Below, piece after piece: positions 23,131 to 31,535 of a stretch of DNA of 33,410 nucleotides. The stretch's first letter is position 1. The number at the start of each line of letters is the position of its first letter. The notes under the pieces are model-generated. The model did not search any database. It was not told the DNA's origin and was given only the letters and a program-made list of their open reading frames with translations. This stretch comes from Bdellovibrionales bacterium. Lineage in GTDB: Bacteria > Bdellovibrionota > Bdellovibrionia > Bdellovibrionales > UBA1609. The position numbers and the translations under genes are program-made. The stretch lies in NCBI GenBank assembly GCA_020850475.1, contig JADZEO010000010.1:1-33410 (forward strand), in the 5' to 3' direction.

Positions 23131-23877
23131 ATGTCCCTGATGCGAGATTTTTTTAGAAAAATTCCTTTGGCGCGCCAGGTTTACCATCGGCAACGAGCAC
23201 CTAAGGTGCCGGATATTTCGTTGGCGTTTCCTAAGATGATTCGCCTCGAAGCGTCCTCTTATTGCCAACTCAAGTGTCCTTCCTGCCCAACCGCCCAAGG
23301 GGACATTCATCGCAGTCTGGTGGGCTCAAAATTTCTCAAATTTGAAACCTTTAAGCGCCTCGTTGATGGAGCCGACTGGGTTAAGGAAATTGAACTGAGC
23401 AACTGGGGTGAGATTTTTTTAAATCCCGAACTGGTTTCGATTTTTAATTACGCCTATAAAAAACAGATCAGCTTGGTCGCCTACAATGGCGTGAATTTTA
23501 ATACTGTTAAGGATGAGGCCCTAGAAGCATTGGTTAAATATCGGGTGAAGGCTCTGACCTGTTCGATAGATGGCGCATCTCAAGAGACCTACGTCAAATA
23601 TCGAGTGCGAGGCAACTTTGACCAGGTGATTGCGAACCTTCGACGCCTCAACGAATTCAAAAAAGCCTATAAGTCTGAGTTTCCTCGCCTGACTTGGCAG
23701 TTTGTTCTCTTTGAGCACAACAAGCATGAGCTCGAAAAGGCCCGCGCTCTAGCTCACGAGTTAGGAATGGAATTTTACACCAAGGTTTCCTGGGACGATA
23801 GCCTGGCGGCGAAAGTGGATGGGGAGCCGGGGTCCGAGCCGATCTCCGAGAAGGTCTCCGAAGGGGTTTTGCAATGA
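23131..23877 (+). CDS. Radical-SAM core protein (catalytic half of a split SPASM enzyme)
   Basis: A 248-residue radical-SAM core with CQLKCPSC (CX3CX2C) near residue 45 in the usual 'RLEASSYCQLKCPSCPTAQG' setting, ELSNWGEIFLNPEL (GE motif), and LTCSIDGASQETYVKYRVRGNFD, typical of radical SAM/SPASM proteins. It stops where the linker to a SPASM domain would begin. That domain is encoded by the next gene, overlapping by ATGA. ATG 23131 is used; GTG 23116 is also in frame. Glycosyltransferases lie on both sides, so the target could be a sugar, lipid or protein of the envelope. Confidence 0.85.
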   Translation: MSLMRDFFRKIPLARQVYHRQRAPKVPDISLAFPKMIRLEASSYCQLKCPSCPTAQGDIHRSLVGSKFLKFETFKRLVDGADWVKEIELSNWGEIFLNPELVSIFNYAYKKQISLVAYNGVNFNTVKDEALEALVKYRVKALTCSIDGASQETYVKYRVRGNFDQVIANLRRLNEFKKAYKSEFPRLTWQFVLFEHNKHELEKARALAHELGMEFYTKVSWDDSLAAKVDGEPGSEPISEKVSEGVLQ

Positions 23878-24218
23878 GTGAAAAATCGGTTCAAGAGACG
23901 ATCACTGATCTCGAGGAAAATAAGCACGAGTATTATAAGGGAATTTGTCACCAGCTTTGGACGCAGCCACAAATTCATGCTGATGGGACCATTTTAGGTT
24001 GCTGTTCAAATTTTTGGGGAACCTTCGGCAGTGTTTTTGAGTATCCCAATTTGCTGGACGCCATTAACAATGAAAAGCTGCGCTACGCTCGCAAAATGCT
24101 CGCCGGCGAAGCTCCTGAAAAGGCCGGCATCCCCTGCACGGACTGCCACCACTGGAAAGTCATTCGAGACATGAAAAACTGGGTGACTCTCGAAGAAATC
24201 AAAGACGCGGGCATTTAA
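23874..24218 (+). CDS. Stand-alone SPASM/twitch domain protein
   Basis: A 114-residue protein made almost only of an auxiliary-cluster domain: 'CHQLWTQPQIHADGTILGCC', 'NEKLRYARKMLAGEAP' and then IPCTDCHHW. This Cys pattern normally ends the same polypeptide as the radical-SAM core encoded just upstream. The ATGA overlap and the fact that both halves look intact suggest that the two work as a coupled pair. A recent frameshift or sequencing error cannot be excluded from sequence alone. The first 20 residues (Glu/Ser-rich) could act as a docking tail. It converges on the following glycosyltransferase gene with 37 bases between stops. Confidence 0.82.
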   Translation: MSEKSVQETITDLEENKHEYYKGICHQLWTQPQIHADGTILGCCSNFWGTFGSVFEYPNLLDAINNEKLRYARKMLAGEAPEKAGIPCTDCHHWKVIRDMKNWVTLEEIKDAGI

Positions 24219-24255
24219 AGTACGACTCGTTTAATAACGGGCCGAGGCGAGTGCC

Positions 24256-26442
24256 CTAGAGCCTCTCCATCGGTTGCCGCAAGAGGCGCTTTCGATATTG
24301 ATAGGCCACCATGTAGAACGGTTTACGAATAGGCCAAGCCAGTTTATAGAAGAGCCAATAGGCTGGGACCAAAACCTTGCCATAAATCGGGCAAAGGATC
24401 TTCCAATAAAAACCCATCACCAGATTCCAGTAGAGGGGCATGACGACACCCCAGAACATTGGAACCATGACTTTCCAATAAAAATTGCCGATGACTCGCC
24501 AGCGCAAAAGATTAGCTAAACTATAGGTCCGCCAGTAAAGCCAATTGTCAATCGCCTTAACTCGCCAGCGCAAAAGATTAGCTAAACTATAGGTCCGCCA
24601 GTAAAGCCAATTGCCAATCGCCTTAACTCGCCAATAAGTCCAACAAGCCGTCGGCCACAGAGCCCGCCAATAAATCAACTGAAAAGTTCGTCGCACTAAT
24701 CCGCCGGTCAGGTGAAAGGTCGCTTTTGGGGCGGGGTGAAACAAAAACCACATCAGACGCCAGCGGAAAACTTGATAAAAATGGCTCAACCAAAAGCGCG
24801 TCGCTTTGGTGTTGATTGTCGGCATTTCGATTTTGATATTTTCGCTCGGAGCCAACATTCCTCGAAAATCCTCAAAAGCCAACTCATCGAGACTATGGTG
24901 GAAAAAGATGCGACAGGTCTTGGACAGAATCATTTGTCGGCGGGCCGGGGAGCGGCTGTATTCCGACTGACTGGGTGGTGGATGAAGATGGTAGATCGCC
25001 ACATCATTGAGCAAAAAGCGCTTACCACTTTGTGCGAGTCGAAAACCCAGATCGACATCTTCAAAGCCGTAGTACAAAAAAGTCTTGCGGAACCAGCCGA
25101 GGTTCTTAAAGTCCTCAGCCTTGACTGCCAGAGAATGGGTGCAAACGTATTTCCAGTGATTGTGAAGCTTGTTCCAGTCATCTGTAGCTTGAAACGAAGC
25201 CCAATAAGGGTCTTCCGGGTACGTATCAATCTCGGGATCAATCAACTGGTAACTCGTGAGCTCATTGGAAACGTCTTCGTTCAGAAATAAGCGCTTCCCC
25301 TGAATGACATCATACTTTTCCATCTTGACGGCGAGGTCGGACAAGTAGTGCGGAGGTAGGAGCATGTCAGAATCCAAGAACAGGAGGATGCGGCCGTTGG
25401 AGTTTTTCACTCCCGCATTGCGGGCAATTCCGGCACGGAACTGACTGTCGCCCCTTTGGCGAGGGGTCAGGCGCGAAAAATAAAGATACTTAAAATTGCG
25501 CGTACCTTGGTAAGGAGCAACAAATCGAGCCAGCTCTTCTTGGGTCCCATCATTGCTGCCGTCATCAACGACGATGACTTCAAAATTTTCGGCCGGCAGG
25601 TTTTGCTTGAAGGCATGGCGAATGACGTTCTTAAGGTAATCACGACTGTTATAGGCCGGGATAATGACCGACACCTGAATATCACGCTGAGCCGTGACGG
25701 TTTGAAACAAGGGACTGAGGTCCGGCTCCAATTCGCGATCCGTGGGAATGTGGGGTTCATAGATATCAACGCCCTTAGGTCCACGAATACGAAGATATTT
25801 GCCGGCTCGTCTCACCAACTGGGCAGTCTTACGCAGGGTCTGATTAATCTTGGGAGTCACAAACATGCGCCGGGTTTCAATGGGGTCGAGGGGAAAGTAA
25901 AAGTGAAGCGCATTGAGTACTGGTTGGGGCAGGCTGGCGACGTACTTGGGAACGGCACCCGGTTGAGTGACCACTAAAGTGTAGTAAGTCGACTCGGAAT
26001 GGCTCTGCATAACGGCCAATAGACGAGTCTCCGGTGCGCCGGGATTTCCCAACAGCACATTAAACCCGATGCCTTGTTGGGCCAGTTGCACAACTTCCTG
26101 TTCCAGAGTTGGAGACCATCCGCGCGCGGAGATTTGGGTGATCACTCGAAGGCCCAGGTCATGGCAATGAGCGAGAATTTCAGAGCGCCAGGGGTGGTGT
26201 ACGAAGTAACAGGGGAAAATGACCGCTTGGTATTGAGATGAGTGGGCCCGATCTAAGCTGCGAAAAATTTCCGCAGGAACTTTGCTCTCGGTGAGAGCCC
26301 CCATCTCGGTGCAAAACCCGCAGGAGCAGCGGGCCTCTTGAGAGAAAGGCAAAAAATAAAACCGACCGCCGAGCTGTTCAAGATCGGTGGTATTGGTGGG
26401 ACTCCATGTCCTCTTTGTTGCCTCGTAGACGTCTAACTGCAT
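24256..26442 (-). CDS. Fusion: radical-SAM-like N-terminus, GT2 glycosyltransferase, aromatic repeat tail
   Basis: A 728-residue protein in three parts. Residues 1-230 look like a degenerate radical-SAM half barrel: the Cys cluster is C39-x-C41-x2-C44 (in ARCSCGFC) and not CX3CX2C, with a WRSEILAHCHDLGLRVITQIS helix-strand unit after it. Residues about 255-520 are a GT2 domain: SVIIPAYNSRDYL, EVIVVDDGSNDGTQEE, AGIARNAGVKNSNGRILLFLDSDM and YYGFEDVDLGFRLAQSG. Residues about 570-728 are packed with Trp, Tyr and Arg in repeated 'NWLYWRTYSLANLLRWR'-like units, including an exact 22-residue duplication apart from one residue, and may form membrane-lying helices. The fold-level call for the N-terminus is tentative. 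It follows the next GT2 gene by 29 bases. Confidence 0.8.
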   Translation of the reverse strand: MQLDVYEATKRTWSPTNTTDLEQLGGRFYFLPFSQEARCSCGFCTEMGALTESKVPAEIFRSLDRAHSSQYQAVIFPCYFVHHPWRSEILAHCHDLGLRVITQISARGWSPTLEQEVVQLAQQGIGFNVLLGNPGAPETRLLAVMQSHSESTYYTLVVTQPGAVPKYVASLPQPVLNALHFYFPLDPIETRRMFVTPKINQTLRKTAQLVRRAGKYLRIRGPKGVDIYEPHIPTDRELEPDLSPLFQTVTAQRDIQVSVIIPAYNSRDYLKNVIRHAFKQNLPAENFEVIVVDDGSNDGTQEELARFVAPYQGTRNFKYLYFSRLTPRQRGDSQFRAGIARNAGVKNSNGRILLFLDSDMLLPPHYLSDLAVKMEKYDVIQGKRLFLNEDVSNELTSYQLIDPEIDTYPEDPYWASFQATDDWNKLHNHWKYVCTHSLAVKAEDFKNLGWFRKTFLYYGFEDVDLGFRLAQSGKRFLLNDVAIYHLHPPPSQSEYSRSPARRQMILSKTCRIFFHHSLDELAFEDFRGMLAPSENIKIEMPTINTKATRFWLSHFYQVFRWRLMWFLFHPAPKATFHLTGGLVRRTFQLIYWRALWPTACWTYWRVKAIGNWLYWRTYSLANLLRWRVKAIDNWLYWRTYSLANLLRWRVIGNFYWKVMVPMFWGVVMPLYWNLVMGFYWKILCPIYGKVLVPAYWLFYKLAWPIRKPFYMVAYQYRKRLLRQPMERL
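24495..24626. repeat. 66-bp tandem duplication in the glycosyltransferase 3' end
   Basis: Two copies (24495-24560 and 24561-24626) differ at a single base (T/C). They encode a 22-residue unit containing NWLYWRTYSLANLL, with Asp against Gly as the only residue change. Length is a multiple of three, so the frame is kept. More diverged aromatic units flank it on both sides. Confidence 0.93.
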
Positions 26443-26471
26443 CCTGCGTTTTCTTTAGCTCGTTTAAGTTA

Positions 26472-27419
26472 TTAAAAGTGGGGCCGTAACCGCAGCCACT
26501 CTTTGTATCTATTCAGGGTAAATTCTTTTTTCAATATAAAAACAAACAGAGCCGTGACCTCATGGGCGCGCGGGCGGCGGTGTTCATTCCTCTCGGCCCA
26601 CTGTTGCCCCATCTGAAAAGCATGATCATATAAAACCAAAAGGAGTTCCATCAGTTTAGACGGATAGGGGCACGCGTCAAAAACCGCGGCGGTCCCAGTT
26701 TCGACGGTGATACCATTTTGCCGACGGCGTTCAGCCCCAAATCCTTGCCAGAAGCCCTTCGCAAAAAAGCCCTTTAGACGCAGGTGGAGACGGTGTTCCA
26801 CGCTCAAGTTTTGGTCGAACTTCAGCCGATGTCCCATTTTTATCAAACGCAAATTCAATTCAGTTTCAGCCCCGCCAAACAAGATGTCGGAGTTAAAGCG
26901 GATTCCGCTCTCAAAAACTTTGCGGCGAAAGACCATATTTCCACCGACCAAATTGGTGGTGAAGCCACTTTGACGAACAGACGCCTCTAGCCATTGGCGA
27001 CAAATGGAGTTGTAGACTTGTTCGCAGGTGTTGGCATTCGCCGGGAGCGTGTAGGGGCCACCCACCGCGGACACTTCTGGCCATCGTTTGAGCTGGGCGA
27101 GGGCGCGCTGAAAGTAATCTCGTTGATCGAGAAAACAATCGTCGTCCAAAAAAACCAGGAAATCGCCCTGGGCTTTTTTAATGCCGAAATTGCGAGCCAA
27201 ATTGACTCCGAGCCGACCCACTTCCCAAAAGTGCCAATTCGAATAGTTGGAAAAGGATTTTTTGAGTTTTCTCTCGAGCGCCATGTCCGGAAGGTTGCTC
27301 ACGATGTGAATCTCGACCTCATCGAGGGGAAAATCCTGGCGGTAAATTGAGGTAATCAGTTCGAGCAGCGAATGGTGGCGTTTATGAGTGGGAATAATGA
27401 CCGATACAAGCATAGACAT
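26472..27419 (-). CDS. GT2-family glycosyltransferase
   Basis: A 315-residue GT-A enzyme beginning 'MSMLVSVIIPTHKRHHSLLEL'. An in-frame ATG upstream (27632) would run into the purD coding region on the other strand and is rejected. Landmarks are GVNLARNFGIKKAQGDFLVFLDDDC (DxD-like), GGNMVFRRKVFE, GGAETELNLRLIKMGHRL and a His-rich VEHRLHLRLKGFFAKG segment. It resembles the GT2 at 22189 in layout. No clear ribosome binding site is present. The 79-base gap to purD is a divergent promoter region in which no good hexamers were found. Confidence 0.86.
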   Translation of the reverse strand: MSMLVSVIIPTHKRHHSLLELITSIYRQDFPLDEVEIHIVSNLPDMALERKLKKSFSNYSNWHFWEVGRLGVNLARNFGIKKAQGDFLVFLDDDCFLDQRDYFQRALAQLKRWPEVSAVGGPYTLPANANTCEQVYNSICRQWLEASVRQSGFTTNLVGGNMVFRRKVFESGIRFNSDILFGGAETELNLRLIKMGHRLKFDQNLSVEHRLHLRLKGFFAKGFWQGFGAERRRQNGITVETGTAAVFDACPYPSKLMELLLVLYDHAFQMGQQWAERNEHRRPRAHEVTALFVFILKKEFTLNRYKEWLRLRPHF

Positions 27420-27498
27420 TTTGTACCAATCGCGATTGAGACGGTCAATTGACAGAAGCGCAAGCCTTCCGTACAAGCGAGGGTGGAGGTTGGTGCAA

Positions 27499-28764
27499 AT
27501 GAAGGTATTGGTGGTCGGGCAAGGTGGTCGCGAACATGCTTTGGTGCGAAGTCTCAAGTCTGCCCCCAGTGTAACCAAGGTGTTAGCGCTACCTGGGAGT
27601 GATGGAATGGCGGGCGCCGCAACCTGCCACAAACTCGCCCCCTCTGATCATCCGGGTGTGCTCCAGTTTTGTCGTGACAACCAAGTTGACTTGGTGGTTG
27701 TGGGCCCCGAAGTCCCTCTGGCAGAGGGTTTGGCCGATGTTCTACGAGCCGACCAGCGCGCGGTCTTTGGCCCCTCCCAAGCCGCCGCCCAACTCGAAGC
27801 GAGCAAGATCTTTGCGAAAAAATTTATGGATCGCGCCCGAGTTCCTACCGCTCGCTATTTTGTGGTGGATTCCGTGGCGGAGACGATGGCTAAGGCATCA
27901 CACTTTGCTCCCCCCTACGTGCTCAAAGCCGACGGGTTAGCGGCGGGTAAGGGTGTTTACATTTGTAAAACCGACGATGAATTGCGATCGGCGGCGATCG
28001 GTTTGTTTGAACAGGGCGTTTTGGGCGAGAGTGGCCGCCGCGCACTCCTTGAGGAATTTCAGCCCGGTTGGGAATTGAGTTTCTTGGTCTTGACCAATGG
28101 CTTCGCTTATCAGGCCTTGCCCCTCACGCAAGACCACAAGCGCCTTGGTGACAATGATCAAGGACCCAACACTGGGGGGATGGGAGTCGTCGGACCACTC
28201 AAGATTGCGCCGGAACTTCGTCAGCAAATTTTGCAAACCATCATTGAACCTTCGGTTCGCGAGCTGGCAAAGGAGTCGCTGCTTTATCGCGGCGTTCTTT
28301 ATGTTGGCGTGATGGTCACCCCAATGGGACCGCTGGTCCTTGAGTACAACGTTCGATTTGGTGACCCCGAGACCCAAGTGATTTTGCCGCTGCTCGAGGG
28401 AGATTGGGGTCAGGTCATGTGGCAAGTGAGCCAGGGAAAATTGCCCGAACTCAGCTGGAAATCCGCTTTTTGTGCTTGTGTGGTGTTGGCTGCGGCCGGA
28501 TATCCTGATGATCCGATAAAGGGGGCGCCGATTTCGGGACCAGTCGATCAAGAAACCCCGGCCGCTTATTGTTTGCATGCGGGCACTCGTCGCAATAGGG
28601 ATGGTCACTGGGAGACGAGCGGAGGGCGCGTGCTCAATGTCGTAGGCCAGGGTGCCACACTCGAGCTCGCCCTCAAGGAAGCCTACCAATTAGCTGACCA
28701 AATCACTTGGCCAGGAAAACAAATGCGTCGGGACATCGGCCGACAAATGGTGCAGCGAACGTGA
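27499..28764 (+). CDS. purD: Phosphoribosylamine-glycine ligase (GAR synthetase)
   Basis: PurD joins glycine to phosphoribosylamine with ATP, the second step of purine synthesis. The ATG at 27499 gives the standard start 'MKVLVVGQGGREHALV' and has GGAGG nine bases upstream. The ATP-grasp motifs are LKADGLAAGKGVYI, LGDNDQGPNTGGMG and LEYNVRFGDPETQ. At 421 residues it is of normal length. It is translationally coupled to the following tsaC-like gene (GTGA overlap). The in-frame ATG at 27388 would add 37 residues foreign to the family. Confidence 0.97.
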   Translation: MKVLVVGQGGREHALVRSLKSAPSVTKVLALPGSDGMAGAATCHKLAPSDHPGVLQFCRDNQVDLVVVGPEVPLAEGLADVLRADQRAVFGPSQAAAQLEASKIFAKKFMDRARVPTARYFVVDSVAETMAKASHFAPPYVLKADGLAAGKGVYICKTDDELRSAAIGLFEQGVLGESGRRALLEEFQPGWELSFLVLTNGFAYQALPLTQDHKRLGDNDQGPNTGGMGVVGPLKIAPELRQQILQTIIEPSVRELAKESLLYRGVLYVGVMVTPMGPLVLEYNVRFGDPETQVILPLLEGDWGQVMWQVSQGKLPELSWKSAFCACVVLAAAGYPDDPIKGAPISGPVDQETPAAYCLHAGTRRNRDGHWETSGGRVLNVVGQGATLELALKEAYQLADQITWPGKQMRRDIGRQMVQRT

Positions 28765-29372
28765 ATTTTGAACAAGTCAAACCCCATCTCGAGGGCGGTG
28801 GCCTGATTGCCTATCCCACGGAAACCGTGTGGGGTCTTGGCGCTCTCTACGACAACGAGAAGGCCTTGGAGAGTTTGATTGAGCTCAAGGGGCGCGAGGT
28901 CACCAAGGGCATCAGTTTGTTGGTCCCAGATTTTTATATGGCTCAAGATGTCGCGCTAATTGATGACGAGAGGATTAAGAACTTTCTTCGTATCGCTTGG
29001 CCTGGACCGCTCACGGCGGTCCTGCCGGTCCGAAGTGTGATTTCTCCTCTGATTCACGGGGGAACGGGCTACGTCGGCTTACGCCTTTCCACTCACCCGG
29101 TGGTCACGCGATTGTTGGCCTTGACTCAAAAACCTCTCACGACGACGAGCGCCAACAAGTCGGGCGCTCCTCCGGCGCTCAGTGCGGACGATCTCTACTG
29201 GCTTCCACCCGAGGTCGGGGTGGTCAGTGAAGCAAATCTTGAAGCGGGAGGCCAGCCGCCATCCACTGTGGTGCGGTTTCAAAAAGATGGCATTCAAATT
29301 TTGCGAAGCGGAGCCATCTCCGACGACGAACTCTTGCGCTTAGCTCATCTTTGCGACTTGGCCTTGATCTAA
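28761..29372 (+). CDS. tsaC: L-threonylcarbamoyladenylate synthase (TsaC/YrdC/Sua5 family)
   Basis: This enzyme makes threonylcarbamoyl-AMP from threonine, bicarbonate and ATP for the t6A37 modification of ANN-decoding tRNAs. The 203-residue protein is the short, single-domain form. Family motifs are LIAYPTETVWGLGAL, LKGREVTKGISLLV, WPGPLTAVL, YVGLRLSTHPV and TTTSANKSG. The GTG at 28761 is chosen as start as it overlaps the purD stop as GTGA and matches the family N-terminus; an ATG at 28707 lies inside purD. Its 3' end overlaps the opposing glycosyltransferase gene by 33 bases. Confidence 0.94.
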   Translation: MNFEQVKPHLEGGGLIAYPTETVWGLGALYDNEKALESLIELKGREVTKGISLLVPDFYMAQDVALIDDERIKNFLRIAWPGPLTAVLPVRSVISPLIHGGTGYVGLRLSTHPVVTRLLALTQKPLTTTSANKSGAPPALSADDLYWLPPEVGVVSEANLEAGGQPPSTVVRFQKDGIQILRSGAISDDELLRLAHLCDLALI

Positions 29373-30407
29373 AGAACCGCTTGGGCTGGGAGAGGGTCTT
29401 CGTCGCAGGCGATGAAAAAATCCCCAAGCGCTGCCGAGCCCATAAGCCCAGTGCGTGAGCGCGAAGGCTCCGGCCAGGCGGAAAAACTCACTTGCTTGAC
29501 GGGACCTTCGGCAGAGCCGCCAAGACTCAAGAGTTAAAAGCAATCCGTAAGCAGGGATCACCCAAATACTTGGTGGAAAAATGAAGCCAAGAACAGGCAG
29601 TGCCATGGCAATCAACACCCCCCCGGCCGATGCCACCGATGGCCAATGAACTTCCTGGCGATGGGGTGAAACTTCGCAACTTTGGGCCGAGCCGAAGCGA
29701 AACATTCGGGTGGCCCACTCGCGCCAGGTTTGCACGCAATTGTTCGTCACCAATGGTCGAGCTGTGAGTTGCAAATGAAAACCCTGGCGACCGAGTCTGA
29801 GTCCAAGTTCGACATCTTCACAGGTTCGATGGAATTTTGCGCTAAAATTGCCCACCTCGAGGATTGCCGAGCGGAGAAACAAGGCATTGGTCGTGGGCAA
29901 ATGGTCGACCAACCGTGGTTCGCTGGGTTGATGGCCTTGGGCTGAGCCGCCATGTCCGAGCGGGCTCGCGAGCATGAGGTTGAGTGTCGCACCCAGAGGA
30001 GACTCGCCGTCCAGTCGATTGGGCGCTCCCACGCCAACACACTTGGGATCGTTCTGCGAGATCTGAAGCCACTGTTGGTACAAATGGCCGAGCCAAGCTT
30101 GAGGCGGCCGACAGTCGCCATCGATAAAGGCCACCAAAGGCTGGGTGGCACGTTGGACGGCCCAGGCGCGGCTGCGTCCCAGGTTGTTTTCAGGGGCGAC
30201 TTCGAGGCAAAAAGGGATGGGACTTAACTGTTGTGCTTGTCGTACCCAGTTGAGGGTGGGATTGAGGCCTCCATTATGAACCAGGACGACTTCCGAGGGG
30301 CGCCCACTGGCCGGTTCGGCAAAAATCTTCCGAAACAGCTCGAGCAGACTCTGCTTCTCATCGTAGGTGAGAACAATAAGGGTGATCGGAAGCGTTTCGC
30401 TGTGCAA
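29340..30407 (-). CDS. GT2-family glycosyltransferase with C-terminal membrane segments
   Basis: A 355-residue enzyme starting with TTG five bases after AGGTG. The GT-A domain shows ITLIVLTYDEKQSLLEL, NNLGRSRAWAVQRATQPLVAFIDGDC (DxD-type), TNALFLRSAILEVGNF and CEDVELGLRLGRQGFHL. Residues about 260-345 contain two or three hydrophobic helices ('VASAGGVLIAMALPVLGFIFPPSIWVIPAYGLLL', then LAGAFALTHWAYGLGSAWG), which would anchor it in the inner membrane, as in the ExoA type. It converges on tsaC with a 33-base overlap of coding ends. Confidence 0.86.
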   Translation of the reverse strand: MHSETLPITLIVLTYDEKQSLLELFRKIFAEPASGRPSEVVLVHNGGLNPTLNWVRQAQQLSPIPFCLEVAPENNLGRSRAWAVQRATQPLVAFIDGDCRPPQAWLGHLYQQWLQISQNDPKCVGVGAPNRLDGESPLGATLNLMLASPLGHGGSAQGHQPSEPRLVDHLPTTNALFLRSAILEVGNFSAKFHRTCEDVELGLRLGRQGFHLQLTARPLVTNNCVQTWREWATRMFRFGSAQSCEVSPHRQEVHWPSVASAGGVLIAMALPVLGFIFPPSIWVIPAYGLLLTLESWRLCRRSRQASEFFRLAGAFALTHWAYGLGSAWGFFHRLRRRPSPSPSGSLDQGQVAKMS

Positions 30408-30446
30408 AATGGCACCTACTCTTAAAAAGTTGAGCTTAGCGGGAAA

Positions 30447-30507
30447 ATTTCATTTACTGAAATCCCTTCTCCACATATCTTTAAATGGCCTAAATTTCAT
30501 GAAATTT
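30447..30507. promoter_or_regulatory. Two related inverted repeats upstream of the epimerase gene
   Basis: AAATTTCATGAAATTT (30492-30507) is a perfect 16-bp palindrome. ATTTCA-TTTAC-TGAAAT (30447-30463) repeats the same half-sites with a wider centre. Both lie in the 117-base gap between divergent genes. A weak promoter for the epimerase (TTTACT 30453-30458, TATCTT 30476-30481, 17-base spacer) lies between them, so a regulator bound at both could control it. Confidence 0.38.
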
Positions 30508-30524
30508 CGAAACTTCAGAGGCAG

Positions 30525-31535
30525 ATGAAAAAGCAGACGGTTTTTATTTCGGGAATAGCCGGGTTTTTGGGAAGTCACCTGGCAGACGTGATGTTAGCTC
30601 ATGGCCACCGAGTGGTGGGCTGCGACAACCTGTGTAGTGGCGATATCACTCATGTGCCCCAAGAAGCCGACTTTCATGAGCTGGATATCAATGACTATCG
30701 ACGAGTAAACAAGATTACGGCTAACGTCGACGTGATTTTTCACACTGCAGCGACAGCCTATGACGGGTTGAGTGTGTTCAGCCCGCACTTTGTGACGCAG
30801 AACGTATATTCGAATACGGTTTCATTGTTGGCTGCGGCCATTGATAACAATGTGCGGCGCTTTGTCTTTTGCTCCTCAATGGCCCGCTACGGTCGCCAGG
30901 AAGTTCCTTTTCGAGAGGAGATGACGCCCTCTCCGCGCACGCCTTATGGAGTCGCCAAGTACGCGGCCGAAAAGACCATCGAAAGCCTTTGCCGCATTCA
31001 CCAACGAGAGTATGTGATTTGTGTTCCTCACAACATCATTGGCCCTCGGCAAAAGTACGACGATCCTTTTCGCAATGTTGCGGCCATCATGATCAATCGG
31101 ATGTTGCAAGGTAAACAGCCCATCATCTACGGAACGGGACACCAGAAGCGTTGCTTCAGTTATATTCAGGACACGCTTCAGGTATTGGAGCAATTGGTGT
31201 TTGCCGATCAAGCGGCAGGACAAATCATTAACGTCGGTCCCGACGAAGAATTTGTGACCATTCTAGAGCTCGCCCAGACCATTGCGGATGTGATCGGCAT
31301 GGAGCTCAAACCTATTTTTGTCGATGGCCGTCCAGGCGAGGAGTCCTTCGCCAACTGTTCTGCCGACAAAGCTCGCCATTTGTTTAAATACGAAACCAAA
31401 TACAAGCTGCGCGAAGGGATTGAGGCCATGGTGGAATGGATTCGCCTCAAAGGTCCCAAGCCCTTTAAGTACGACATCGAGATTGAAATCAAGAATGAAT
31501 TACTTCCTCGCACTTGGCGCGAGGCGATCATTTAG
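30525..31535 (+). CDS. NAD-dependent sugar-nucleotide epimerase/dehydratase (extended SDR)
   Basis: A 336-residue extended short-chain dehydrogenase of the GalE/WcaG type. The Rossmann nucleotide motif is GIAGFLGSHLAD; catalytic residues are visible as the SSMARYG serine and the YGVAKYAAEK Tyr-x3-Lys. VPHNIIGPRQ and 'YGTGHQKRCFSYIQDT' are substrate-side motifs, the latter typical of UDP-glucose 4-epimerase-like enzymes. The exact sugar cannot be read from sequence. The ending 'EIEIKNELLPRTWREAII' is unusual. AGAGG precedes the ATG. It supplies a sugar nucleotide, probably to the surrounding glycosyltransferases. Confidence 0.9.
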   Translation: MKKQTVFISGIAGFLGSHLADVMLAHGHRVVGCDNLCSGDITHVPQEADFHELDINDYRRVNKITANVDVIFHTAATAYDGLSVFSPHFVTQNVYSNTVSLLAAAIDNNVRRFVFCSSMARYGRQEVPFREEMTPSPRTPYGVAKYAAEKTIESLCRIHQREYVICVPHNIIGPRQKYDDPFRNVAAIMINRMLQGKQPIIYGTGHQKRCFSYIQDTLQVLEQLVFADQAAGQIINVGPDEEFVTILELAQTIADVIGMELKPIFVDGRPGEESFANCSADKARHLFKYETKYKLREGIEAMVEWIRLKGPKPFKYDIEIEIKNELLPRTWREAII

